Counted from the stretch's first letter, positions 1 to 7,442 are shown. The stretch is 7,889 bases of DNA from an uncultured Pyrinomonas sp. (GCA_937135995.1 CAKZOF010000486.1:1-7889); one strand, 5' to 3'. Numbers and translations: made by a program. Notes: generated by a model not told the origin, from the sequence alone.

Positions 1-923
1 TCGCCATCGCGCTGCCAGCCTACGGCAACCTGCCTGCCGATGTGGTGATCGGCGGGGCGGTGGTGCCGAATCGCGAAGGCATCGGCAACCAGTTGGCTTA
101 CGGTGAGCGGCAGGGAGCCGATTCGCAGCGGCCTGAGATTCAAGGGCGATTCGTGTTGCAGTTTCAACTGGACCGCGCGCCGGGCGTTGCGCCCGCCCAG
201 CTGATCGCCAGCTTCATGCAAGGCGCGCGGCGGGCGATCGTGACGCGCGGCGACCTCGTTGCCGCGGTCAGTGCTTCGAGCCTGTCGGCAGCGGACAAGG
301 CCACCATCATCAATGCCTTTCCAACCGGCGTCGAAGCAAGCAGCAGTCGTTATGGCTACACGCTGGAGGCGCAATTGCCGACCCGCTTCGTCACCTTGCT
401 CGGCAAGTTCTACAGCGGTCAGGATCTGCGCTTCTACTTCGCCGGTCAACTCTTTTCGTTCTTCAACGACACGGCCGGCATGACGAGCACGGTCAGCGTG
501 CCGTCGATCGATGGCTCGGCGGCGGTGGTGCTCGGGTTGCGCGGCGGCCAACCGGTGGTTGCGCCGCAACGTCCTGTGCGCGCCGCGGGCGGTTTCGTCA
601 ACCTCGGTTTTCCGCTGTCGCGCATCTTCGGCGCCGATCCGCGCGGACGCAACGCCGGGTGGGTCTTCTATCTTCACTACAGCTACGATCAGGGCTTTGC
701 GCGCGACATCCGACGCATCAATCCGGCCAATCGCGGCAAGAGCGATCTGTTTGCGGCGACGTTGCAATACCGGCTCAACACGTGGGTCAGCTTCATCTAC
801 GAACAGTCGCTCTACCGCACGCGCGCGGTCAACAACGCCGGGCCGCTGCCGCTGTTTCGCGGCATCCCGTCACGCGAATGGCACAACGTGCGGTCGGAAT
901 TTGCGACCGTCTTTACGTTCTGA
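1..923 (+). CDS. Porin-like outer-membrane beta-barrel protein, C-terminal part
   Basis: The reading frame is already open at the window edge (first whole codon at base 3), so the N-terminus and any signal peptide lie upstream. About 306 residues are visible. They are rich in short alternating polar/hydrophobic stretches with aromatic girdle residues (for example RFVLQFQLDR, RFVTLLGKF, LRFYFAGQLFSFF, WVFYLHYSY, ATLQYRLNTWVSFIYEQSLY), and the last residues are FATVFTF. A terminal Phe after an amphipathic strand is the usual beta-barrel assembly signal, which points to the outer membrane of a Gram-negative cell. I cannot name the exact family; a DcaP-like or other substrate-specific porin is possible. 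The gene ends 63 bp before the MFS transporter on the same strand, with no clear terminator between them, so cotranscription and a shared substrate are plausible. The barrel call is fairly sure; the substrate is unknown. Confidence 0.7.
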   Translation, partial: AIALPAYGNLPADVVIGGAVVPNREGIGNQLAYGERQGADSQRPEIQGRFVLQFQLDRAPGVAPAQLIASFMQGARRAIVTRGDLVAAVSASSLSAADKATIINAFPTGVEASSSRYGYTLEAQLPTRFVTLLGKFYSGQDLRFYFAGQLFSFFNDTAGMTSTVSVPSIDGSAAVVLGLRGGQPVVAPQRPVRAAGGFVNLGFPLSRIFGADPRGRNAGWVFYLHYSYDQGFARDIRRINPANRGKSDLFAATLQYRLNTWVSFIYEQSLYRTRAVNNAGPLPLFRGIPSREWHNVRSEFATVFTF

Positions 924-968
924 CAACTGGCTTGATGTTCGCCTCGACTTGAGGGAAACCAAAACAAC

Positions 969-975
969 GGAGGAG
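969..975 (+). promoter_or_regulatory. Ribosome-binding site of the MFS transporter
   Basis: GGAGGAG lies 11 bases before the ATG at 987. An in-frame GTG at 975 overlaps the site itself and cannot be served by it, so ATG 987 (MAANNPSV...) is chosen as the start. Confidence 0.6.
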
Positions 976-986
976 TGAGAGAAACC

Positions 987-2499
987 ATGGCTGCAAACAA
1001 CCCTTCGGTGCCCATCTCTGCGGCGAGTTCCGAAGACCTAGTGCGCGAGTACAAGATCCCGCAGGTGATCGCCGCCTCGGCCGTCGGCACGGTGATCGAG
1101 TGGTACGACTTCTACATCTTCGGGAGTTTGGCGACCACCATCGCCCCCTTGTTCTATCCGCCGGGCAACGACACACTGGCGTTGATCGCCTACCTTTCCA
1201 CGTTCGCCGTCGGCTTCGTCGTGCGCCCCTTCGGCGCGCTCTTCTTTGGGCGCATCGGCGATATCATCGGGCGCAAGTATGCCTTTCTCGTCACGTTGCT
1301 GATCATGGGCGGCGCCACCGCTTTGATCGGCTTTTTGCCGACCTATGCCTCCATCGGCATCGCCGCGCCAATCATTCTGCTCACCATTCGCGTGCTGCAG
1401 GGGCTGGCGCTCGGCGGCGAATACGGCGGCGCGGTGATCTACGTGGCCGAACACGTGCCCGATGAAAAGCGCGGCTTCTACACGAGCTTCATCCAGATCA
1501 CGGCGACCTTCGGTCTCTTCGTCTCGCTGGCGGTGATCCTCGCCGTGCAGAACATGATGTCCAAAGAGGCCTTCGCCGCTTGGGGCTGGCGCTTGCCCTT
1601 CATCTTCTCGATCTTTCTGGTGCTGATCTCGCTCTACATCCGGTTGCGGATGAAAGAGTCGCCCATCTACCAGCAGATCAAGAGCGCGGGCATGACGTCG
1701 GCCAAGCCGCTGGTCGAAAGCTTCACTCGTTGGGAGAACTTGCGGCGTGTGCTTATCTCGCTCTTTGGCGCCACCGCTGGCCAGGGCGTGATCTGGTACA
1801 CGGGCCAGTTCTTCGCCCTTTACTACCTGCAGGCGATCCTCAAAATCGACAACACGTCGGCTAATTACATCGTCGCCGTCGCGCTGCTGCTGGGCGTGCC
1901 GTTCTTCATCTTCTTTGGCTGGCTCTCGGATCACGTCGGACGCAAGAAGATCATCATGCTCGGCTGCCTGCTCGCGGCGCTCAGCTACTTCCCGATCTAC
2001 CGCGCCATGCACGACGTTGCCGGGTCCAACGTCGCCACCGTCCGCTCGCAGAAGAATCCCGTTTCGGTGCGCGCAGACGCTGACGCCGCTAGCGCGCACC
2101 GAAACGGGCGAGCTTCAACCAGTCAAAACCGTGCTCCCGTACAACGGTCTCGGCAACCTGTTGCGGAATCCGGTGGCGTGGAAACTGATCTTCCTCGTCT
2201 GGATTCAAGTGATCTGGGTGACCATGGTCTACGGGCCGATCGCCGCATACTTGGTGGAGGCTTTTCCAGCCAAGATCCGTTACTCGTCGTTGTCGCTGCC
2301 GTACCACATCGGCAATGGCGTCTTCGGCGGGTTGATCCCGCTGGTGGGTGTCTCGGCCATCGCCTCGACGGGTAACATCTACGCCGGACTCTACTATCCG
2401 GTCATCGTCGCCGTGATCACGTTGATCGTCGGCATGATCTTCATGCCTGAGACGCGACACGTCAAGATATGGGAAGAGGTGCGTGCCATCGGACGGTGA
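987..2499 (+). pseudogene. MFS transporter, metabolite:H+ symporter type, broken by a frameshift
   Basis: This is an inner-membrane secondary transporter of the metabolite:H+ symporter (ProP/ShiA/MhpT-like) branch of the MFS, normally about 12 helices. Seen: EWYDFYIFG in the first helix (residues 38-46), the loop 2-3 signature GRIGDIIGRK (88-97), GGEYGGA in helix 4, and the half-way repeat GWLSDHVGRK (from residue 311). The frame starting at 987 is good to about base 2069 (residue 361), then turns into non-membrane sequence that stops at 2375. The transporter continues in the next frame from about 2074 (QTLTPLARTETGELQ...) through the last helices to the stop at 2499. Joined, the product would be about 502 residues, normal for the family. 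The shift equals one inserted or two deleted bases. As written, the protein loses roughly the last three to four helices and should not function. A sequencing or assembly error is possible. The context suggests uptake of a short carboxylate for the two synthetases downstream. Confidence 0.85.
2058..2108. repeat. Perfect 17-bp inverted repeat at the frameshift
   Basis: The left arm 2058-2074 (CCCGTTTCGGTGCGCGC) and right arm 2092-2108 (GCGCGCACCGAAACGGG) are exact reverse complements separated by a 17-base loop. It lies inside the coding region of the transporter. The right arm, read in the downstream frame, encodes a natural-looking stretch (LARTETG). The frame is lost within the left arm. 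A stem this long and GC-rich inside a gene is not expected by chance. Confidence 0.9.
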
Positions 2500-2522
2500 A
2501 GCGCCCCCGAGAAGCTGCAAAA

Positions 2523-2553
2523 GAGCGCTCCGTCTCCGCCGGGCGGAGCGCTC
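2523..2553 (+). terminator. Hairpin after the MFS gene, possible terminator
   Basis: GAGCGCTCCG (2523-2532) and CGGAGCGCTC (2544-2553) form a perfect 10-bp GC-rich stem with an 11-base loop, 23 bases after the transporter stop. No T run follows, so it is not a classical intrinsic terminator. It may act as an RNA 3'-end stabiliser or a non-canonical terminator. Confidence 0.4.
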
Positions 2554-2612
2554 GCGCGGGCGGAACAAGTCCTTCGGCTTTCGAGAAAGGCAGCCGTCGC
2601 CGACGGTGGGTC

Positions 2613-2641
2613 TCGACGTGCCGCGTCGGGCGCGGTATAGT
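2613..2641 (+). promoter_or_regulatory. Candidate sigma70-type promoter for the AcsA-like gene
   Basis: TCGACG (2613-2618, four of six to TTGACA) is followed after 17 bases by TATAGT (2636-2641, five of six to TATAAT). The -10 sits in a small AT-rich island (TATAGTTACTATGATT) within very GC-rich sequence, about 140 bases before the ATG at 2782. Apart from this, the hairpin at 2523-2553 and a small dyad at 2594-2606 (CCGTCGCCGACGG), I see nothing in the 2500-2781 gap. The call rests on sequence likeness only. Confidence 0.35.
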
Positions 2642-2781
2642 TACTATGATTCTCGCTCTACCGACACGCGGCCGAACATAGCGCTTGCTGCTTGCGCGAA
2701 TGCCGACATCGGTCATAGACCCTATGCCTCGCTGGCAGGGACTTACGGTGGCGCACGATTCGGTGAGTCGGTGAACTAGCG

Positions 2782-4467
2782 ATGGCGACTCTCGAAAAGA
2801 GCACCGGTTTGCATGATCTGCTGCGGCCCGAGGCGCACCCGCGGAGCGTGCCCGACAATCTAGCGTGGGCGGCCTTGACACGGCATGCTCACCGTCGCTG
2901 GCAACTCGCCTTGATCTGGGAGACGCGAACGGGCAGCGTGCGCACGAGCACCTTCTTCGAACTCGAGCGCGCATCGAATCGCGTCGCCAACGCGCTCGCA
3001 CAGCTCGGCGTCGGGCGCGGCGACCGTGTCTTCACGCTGCTCGGACGCACGCCCGCGCTCTACACGAGCCTGCTCGGGGCGCTGAAACTCGGGGCGGTGG
3101 TTGGCGTGCTCTTCAGCGACTTCGGTCCGACGGCGATTCAGCAGCGGCTCGCCGACGCGGGGGCCAAGGTGCTCTTTGCCGAAGCGACCAGCGCCGCGAA
3201 ACTGCTGGACGCGCGCGCCGGACTTCCCGACCTCGAACACGTCATCTTCGTCGGCAAAGAGGCGTCGCGCGCGGCGCGAGAACTGCGCGCCGCGTGCGAT
3301 CTCGGCGCGTGGGTCTTGGACGAACTGCTCGCCAAGCAACCGCCTTGTTTCTCACCGGTGCCGGTGGCCCGAAGCGAAGCCTGCTTTTTCGTCTACACGT
3401 CGGGCACCACCGGACCGCCGAAAGGCGTGGTCCACTGCCATGCCATCGCCGATCAACTGGCAGCAACGGCGCGCGAGGTGTTGGCACTCGACGAAAGCGA
3501 TCTTTATTGGTGCACTGCCGACCCAGGTTGGGTGACCGGCTTGTGCTACGGCATCTTTGCGCCTTGGTTGCTCGGCTGTCCGATCTTCGTTTACGAAGGG
3601 GAGTTCGCCGCCGAACGGTGGCTCGAACTGCTCGAACGCCACCAGATCACCTGTTGGTATACGACGCCGACGACGCTGCGGCGGCTGATGAACTGGGCCG
3701 GACGTAGGAGCTTTGCTGAACAGCGCGACTTCGCCTTGCGTCGCATCTACACGGTAGGCGAACCGCTCGGCCCGGAAGTCATCGCTTGGGCCGAAGAAGC
3801 CTTCGGCGTACCGGTCTACGACAACTACTGGCAGACCGAAACGGGCGCGCAAGTGATCGCCAATCGCCCCGGCCTGCCCGTCAAACGCGGCTCGATGGGC
3901 AAGGCCGTCGCGGGCGCGCACGTCGCGGTGATCGACGAGCAAGGCAACGAGTTGCCGCCCAACGTCGTCGGCGACATCGCCGTGCGCCCGACGCTGTCGT
4001 CGCTCTTCAAGGGCTATTGGCATCTGCCGGAGGCGACGCGCGCCTGCTTTCGCGCCGGCTGGTACGTGACGCGCGACAAAGGGCGACGCGACGAGGACGG
4101 CTACTTCTGGTTCGCCGCGCGCGCCGACGACGTCATCACCTGCGAAGCGCGGAAGATCGGGCCGTGCGAGGTGGAGAACGCACTGGCGACACATCCGGCT
4201 GTGGCCGAAGCGGCCGTGGTCGGCGTGCCCGATCCGGTGACGACTGAGCGCGTCAAAGCCTTCGTCGTGCTCCGCCCCGACCGGCAACCAACGCGTGAGC
4301 TGGCCGTCGAACTGGCTGAACACGTCGAAGCGCAGTTGTCGGCGGTGGCGCGCCCGCGTGAAGTGGAGTTCTGCGCGCATCTGCCGCGCACGAACTCGGG
4401 CAAAGTCCAACGCGCCAAGCTTCGCAGCGCGACGGAGCTGCAAGGACGCTGCTTCGTCCTCCAATGA
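2782..4467 (+). CDS. AcsA-like AMP-forming acyl-CoA synthetase with altered hinge region
   Basis: This belongs to the ANL superfamily of adenylating enzymes, which join a carboxylate to CoA via an acyl-adenylate in the cytoplasm. At 561 residues it is close to short-form Bacillus-type AcsA (about 570). Seen: ATP loop YTSGTTGPPKG (205-215), GEPLGPEV, YWQTETG (349-355), DEDGYFWF, and the A10 Lys in TNSGK (Lys541). Trp350 before QTETG matches the Trp that limits acetyl-CoA synthetases to short acids, so a small substrate is likely, though LSSLFKGYW replaces the acetate-type PSM motif. Odd: the usual TGD reads TRD (430-432); GRxDDV reads ARADDV with hinge Asp at 449 or 450; the conserved SG-x-R before the next Gly reads EARK (455-458). 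The ATG at 2782 has only a weak upstream purine stretch (GGTGAG). Gene 3' neighbour: canonical acs, 186 bp away. It could be an acetate/propionate enzyme, an adenylating enzyme with a different acceptor, or a decaying paralogue. Confidence 0.85.
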   Translation: MATLEKSTGLHDLLRPEAHPRSVPDNLAWAALTRHAHRRWQLALIWETRTGSVRTSTFFELERASNRVANALAQLGVGRGDRVFTLLGRTPALYTSLLGALKLGAVVGVLFSDFGPTAIQQRLADAGAKVLFAEATSAAKLLDARAGLPDLEHVIFVGKEASRAARELRAACDLGAWVLDELLAKQPPCFSPVPVARSEACFFVYTSGTTGPPKGVVHCHAIADQLAATAREVLALDESDLYWCTADPGWVTGLCYGIFAPWLLGCPIFVYEGEFAAERWLELLERHQITCWYTTPTTLRRLMNWAGRRSFAEQRDFALRRIYTVGEPLGPEVIAWAEEAFGVPVYDNYWQTETGAQVIANRPGLPVKRGSMGKAVAGAHVAVIDEQGNELPPNVVGDIAVRPTLSSLFKGYWHLPEATRACFRAGWYVTRDKGRRDEDGYFWFAARADDVITCEARKIGPCEVENALATHPAVAEAAVVGVPDPVTTERVKAFVVLRPDRQPTRELAVELAEHVEAQLSAVARPREVEFCAHLPRTNSGKVQRAKLRSATELQGRCFVLQ

Positions 4468-4610
4468 CCGAAGACGAAACACGAGAACCAACGCCGCCGC
4501 TCGCTCCGAGTCGGCGACGTGTCGGACCGGCAAGACGCGTGTCCTCGCCGGACGCCGCATTCGTCCCGGCGACGCGCGACATCGCCATTATGAGATCGGA
4601 TCATCAACTT

Positions 4611-4628
4611 GCAAGCATCGTTGCTTGC
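4611..4628 (+). promoter_or_regulatory. Leader hairpin just upstream of the acs ribosome-binding site
   Basis: GCAAGCA (4611-4617) and TGCTTGC (4622-4628) form a perfect 7-bp stem with a 4-base loop (TCGT). It ends 7 bases before the AAAGGAG site. Its position would allow an effect on translation initiation or mRNA stability, but no regulator can be named. Confidence 0.3.
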
Positions 4629-4635
4629 CTCAAAG

Positions 4636-4652
4636 AAAGGAGCGGCAAGGAG
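4636..4652 (+). promoter_or_regulatory. Double Shine-Dalgarno region of acs
   Basis: AAAGGAG (4636-4642) is 11 bases before ATG 4654, and a second AAGGAG (4647-4652) is only one base before it. The first is the usable one. It rules against the longer in-frame TTG start at 4609, which would put the ribosome-binding sequence inside the coding region. Confidence 0.55.
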
Positions 4653-4653
4653 T

Positions 4654-6630
4654 ATGTCCACTTCATATCCTGAACAACCGGTTCAAACGACGACCATCGA
4701 TTCCGTGCTGCACGAAGAGCGCGTCTTTCCGCCGCCGGCGGAGTTTGCCCAAAGCGCGCACATCCGCTCGCTGGAAGAGTACGAGCGGCTCTACGAGGAA
4801 GCGCTCCACTCACCCGAAACCTTTTGGGCCAAGCAAGCGGACCACCTTCGCTGGTTCAAGCGTTGGGACAAGGTTCTCGAGTGGGAACTGCCGCACGCTC
4901 GTTGGTTCGTCGGCGCGACGCTCAACGTCAGCGACAACTGCATCGACCGCCATCTCACTTCGTGGCGCCGTAACAAGGCAGCCATCATCTGGGAGGGCGA
5001 GCCGGGCGAACTGCGCACGCTCACTTACCAGCAGCTTCACCGCGAAGTCTGCCGCTTCGCCAACGTCTTGAAGAAAATGGGCGTGGCGCGCGGCGACCGC
5101 GTCGCCATCTACATGCCGATGGTGCCGGAGCTGCCCATCGCCATGCTCGCCTGCGCGCGCATCGGCGCGACGCATTCGGTGGTCTTCGGCGGTTTTTCAG
5201 CCGAAGCGTTGCGTGATCGCATCAACGACGCCGGTTGCAAGCTCGTCGTCACGGCTGATGGCGGCTGGCGGCGCGGCAACGAGGTGCGCTTGAAAGCGGC
5301 GGTCGATGAAGCCTTGCAACAGACGCCGAGCGTCGAACGTTGCATCGTCGTGCGGCGCACAGGTTCGCCCGTGCGCATGGAGCCGGGACGTGATTTCTGG
5401 TGGCACGAACTGGTCGAAACCGTGGACGATCACTGTCCGCCCGAAGAACTCGACAGCGAACATCCACTCTACATCCTCTACACTTCGGGAACCACGGGCA
5501 AACCCAAAGGCATCCTCCACACCACGGGGGGCTACCTGCTGCAGACGGCGCTGACGGCCAAATGGGTCTTCGATCTCAAGGACGAAGACATCTACTGGTG
5601 CACGGCCGACATCGGCTGGGTGACGGGCCACTCCTACGTGGTCTATGGCCCACTGGCCAACGGCGCGACCGTGTTGATGTACGAAGGCGCGCCCAACCAT
5701 CCGGAGCCGGACCGCTTCTGGGAGATCATCGAACGCCACCGCGTGACGATCTTCTACACGGCGCCGACCGCGATCCGTTCCTTCATTAGGTGGGGCGAAC
5801 AGTGGCCGCTCAAGCACGATCTATCGAGCTTACGCCTGCTGGGGTCGGTCGGCGAACCGATCAATCCGGAAGCCTGGATGTGGTACCGCGAAGTGATCGG
5901 CAAAGGGCGCTGCCCGATCGTCGACACGTGGTGGCAGACCGAAACGGGCGCGATCATGATCAGTCCGCTGCCCGGCGCGACGCCGACCAAACCGGGTTCG
6001 GCGACGCGCCCGCTGCCCGGCATCGTCGCTGACATCCGGACCAAAGATGGACGCAGCGTCGGTCCGAACGAAGGCGGGTATCTGGTGATCACGCGACCGT
6101 GGCCGTCGATGATGCGCACGATCTGGGGCGATGATGAACGCTATCGCCGCCAGTACTGGTCCGAAATCGAGGGCGTTTACTTCACGGGCGACGGCGCGCG
6201 GCGCGACAACGACGGATACTTCTGGATCATGGGACGCGTCGACGACGTGATCAACGTAAGCGGCCATCGATTGGGAACGGCAGAAGTGGAAAGCGCGCTC
6301 GTTTCGCACGAAGCGGTGGCCGAAGCGGCCGTGGTCGGGCGACCCGATGAGATCAAGGGATCGGCAATCGTCGCCTTCGTCACGCTGGAAGCCGGGCGCA
6401 CGCCGAGCGAGGAATTGCGCGAAGAGTTGAAGCGCCACGTGGTCAAAGAGATCGGCGCGCTCGCGCGCCCTGACGAGATCCGCTTCACCGACGCGCTGCC
6501 CAAGACGCGCTCCGGCAAGATCATGCGCCGATTGCTGCGCGAGCTTGCCGCAAGCGGTGTGGTGCGCGGTGACACGACCACGCTCGAAGACTTCTCCGTG
6601 CTGGAAAGACTCCGCATGGAAGAAGAGTGA
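4654..6630 (+). CDS. acs: Acetyl-CoA synthetase (acetate--CoA ligase, AMP-forming)
   Basis: The enzyme makes acetyl-CoA from acetate, ATP and CoA through acetyl-AMP, feeding the TCA/glyoxylate pathways. From ATG 4654 it is 658 residues, matching the usual 650-660. Domains: N-terminal ACAS_N region ([17 protein letters not shown], about 26-42), large AMP-binding domain, then the mobile C-terminal domain. Seen: ATP loop [11 protein letters not shown] (276-286), [18 protein letters not shown] with the two Trp at 426-427 that favour acetate, TGD (511-513), [16 protein letters not shown] with Asp530/531 at the hinge and Gly537/Arg539 in the thioester loop, and the A10 catalytic Lys622 in RSGKIMRR. 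This Lys is normally controlled by acetylation (Pat/sirtuin); no acetyltransferase gene is in the window. All key residues are intact, in contrast to the upstream paralogue, so this copy is likely the working acetate activator. Confidence 0.95.
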   Translation: MSTSYPEQPVQTTTIDSVLHEERVFPPPAEFAQSAHIRSLEEYERLYEEALHSPETFWAKQADHLRWFKRWDKVLEWELPHARWFVGATLNVSDNCIDRHLTSWRRNKAAIIWEGEPGELRTLTYQQLHREVCRFANVLKKMGVARGDRVAIYMPMVPELPIAMLACARIGATHSVVFGGFSAEALRDRINDAGCKLVVTADGGWRRGNEVRLKAAVDEALQQTPSVERCIVVRRTGSPVRMEPGRDFWWHELVETVDDHCPPEELDSEHPLYILYTSGTTGKPKGILHTTGGYLLQTALTAKWVFDLKDEDIYWCTADIGWVTGHSYVVYGPLANGATVLMYEGAPNHPEPDRFWEIIERHRVTIFYTAPTAIRSFIRWGEQWPLKHDLSSLRLLGSVGEPINPEAWMWYREVIGKGRCPIVDTWWQTETGAIMISPLPGATPTKPGSATRPLPGIVADIRTKDGRSVGPNEGGYLVITRPWPSMMRTIWGDDERYRRQYWSEIEGVYFTGDGARRDNDGYFWIMGRVDDVINVSGHRLGTAEVESALVSHEAVAEAAVVGRPDEIKGSAIVAFVTLEAGRTPSEELREELKRHVVKEIGALARPDEIRFTDALPKTRSGKIMRRLLRELAASGVVRGDTTTLEDFSVLERLRMEEE

Positions 6631-6664
6631 CGCTGACGCGCTGGCAAAGAGCCGAGCGCAGCGT
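6630..6664 (+). terminator. Bulged hairpin at the acs stop, candidate terminator
   Basis: ACGCTG (6630-6635) pairs with CAGCGT (6659-6664), and CGCT (6639-6642) with AGCG (6655-6658) after a 3-base bulge. GGC/GCC (6643-6645 and 6651-6653) extends the stem over an AAAGA loop. It begins at the last base of the stop codon and is followed by ATCCTT, not a full T run. Confidence 0.35.
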
Positions 6665-7033
6665 ATCCTTCGCGATGAGCCAAGTCATCGGCTCGCGCCC
6701 TTCATCATCGAGGCTTTCGCCGGACTCTCGATCTTTCGGGTCCGGCGAAAGCTCTTCGCCGGGCCCGAAACGAAAGCGAGCCACTTCGAGACGCGATCTG
6801 CGCTGGCCCGACAACCGACTGTCGACGCAATCGGCTCATCATCGTTGAGCGAAGCATGGTCGTGATGCACAGCGGTTCGACGCGGGCGAAGGCGCGCCTG
6901 CGGCCCACCATCGTTGTGCCGCAGATCGGCTCCAGATCCGCGAACGACTTGCAACATCCCTTCTTTTCTGCTGAAAATCAGTCGAGTAGAGATCGGCGTC
7001 GGACGCGCGAGCCCCCTTCGGCGCGCTCGCCTG
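6665..7033. other. Non-coding stretch between acs and the DUF7009-like gene
   Basis: I see no convincing gene here. Open frames on both strands are short, low-complexity in Arg/Ser/Ala and match no family I know. Besides the overlapping hairpins it holds a 7-bp dyad CTGCGGC/GCCGCAG (6898-6904 and 6918-6924). A weak promoter-like pair, TTGCAA (6949-6954) and GAAAAT (6973-6978) with 18 bases between, is near the only AT-rich patch and could serve the DUF7009-like gene. Confidence 0.4.
6713..6770 (+). terminator. Three-segment overlapping inverted repeats after acs
   Basis: Segment 1 (6713-6725, GCTTTCGCCGGAC) is the exact reverse complement of 6740-6752, a 13-bp stem with a 14-base loop. The overlapping segment 6734-6749 (TTTCGGGTCCGGCGAA) pairs over 16 positions with 6755-6770 (one G-T wobble), with a 5-base loop. 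The middle segment can pair with either side, so the two hairpins exclude each other. Without a T run or reading frame nearby, I cannot tell a terminator/attenuator from a dispersed palindromic repeat. Confidence 0.45.
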
Positions 7034-7127
7034 AGAGCGTCGCTCCGAATGAGCAGAGCTTCGACCGAATGGGGAGAACGAGGGCGTCGATTCAAATGAG
7101 CAGAGCTTCGACCGAATGGAGAGAAAG
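7034..7127 (+). repeat. 47-bp tandem duplication ending at the start codon
   Basis: Unit 1 is 7034-7080 and unit 2 is 7081-7127, directly abutting. By eye 41 of 47 positions are identical, including an unbroken 25-base core (7048-7072 and 7095-7119). Unit 2 ends at the base before ATG 7128 and carries the GGAG (7118-7121) used as ribosome-binding site. Unit 1 carries the matching GGGGAG (7071-7076) with no start behind it. No further copy is visible upstream. Confidence 0.9.
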
Positions 7128-7442
7128 ATGAAGCTTCGCCTCCAGCAAAACTCCCTGCGGCTCCGGTTATCGGATGAAGAGGTCGCGCAGTTGGCCGAGC
7201 GCGGACGGCTCGAGGAGAGCATCGAGTTCGACGCTGACCGCCGCTTGACCTATGCGCTGGAGATCGGCGGCGAAGGCGCGCCGATGAGCGCACGCTACGA
7301 ACGCGACACGATCACGGTGACGCTGCCGCCCGCCGCGCGCACATGGCACGAGACCGATCGGCTGGGCTTCGAGTCCGAACAAGTGAGCGCTCAGACGGGC
7401 ACCCGCCTGCGCCTGGTCGTGGAGAAAGACTTGGGGCATTGA
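7128..7442 (+). CDS. DUF7009-like small protein
   Basis: A 104-residue soluble protein without signal peptide or membrane segment. The N-terminus MKLRLQQNSLRLRLSDEEV, followed by a predicted run of short beta strands (SIEFD, LTYALEI, DTITVTLP, RLRLVVEKD), matches my memory of the DUF7009 family of Bacteroidetes and Acidobacteria, whose function is unknown. ATG 7128 is preferred over the in-frame ATG 7116 because family members begin at MK(L/I)R and GGAG (7118-7121) then sits 6 bases upstream. As I recall, family members continue beyond the EKD motif with a Cys-containing acidic tail; here the protein stops four residues after EKD, so the C-terminus may be short. It stands alone, far from acs, so its job cannot be inferred from neighbours. 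Confidence 0.7.
   Translation: MKLRLQQNSLRLRLSDEEVAQLAERGRLEESIEFDADRRLTYALEIGGEGAPMSARYERDTITVTLPPAARTWHETDRLGFESEQVSAQTGTRLRLVVEKDLGH

Noticed and set aside
1038..2099. Long minus-strand open frame (353 codons) opposite the transporter
   Set aside because: It is rich in Asp, Arg, Glu and His with no family likeness, and arises from the codon bias of the transporter on the other strand.
1915..2499. Separate gene for the C-terminal half of the transporter
   Set aside because: Its first 50 or so residues are an out-of-frame reading of the same gene, and the real part lacks a start and ribosome-binding site; a frameshift explains it better.
3352..4560. Long minus-strand open frame (402 codons) opposite the AcsA-like gene
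   Set aside because: It is an antisense shadow of a clearly recognisable synthetase; no recognisable domain and Arg/Ala-rich.
4609..4653. Longer acs start at TTG 4609
   Set aside because: It would place both Shine-Dalgarno sequences inside the coding region, and the family N-terminus fits ATG 4654.
4464..4673. 69-codon frame overlapping the AcsA-like stop (ATGA) and the start of acs
   Set aside because: The overlap looks like translational coupling, but the sequence is Arg/Pro-rich without family likeness and runs over the acs ribosome-binding site and start.
7034..7127. CRISPR array
   Set aside because: Two abutting copies with no spacers between them and no cas genes; it is a simple tandem duplication.
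6856..7131. 91-codon frame in the acs/DUF7009-like gap, and the 202-codon minus frame at 6685-7293
   Set aside because: Both include the translated 47-bp tandem repeat, have low-complexity composition, match no known family and have no ribosome-binding site of note.
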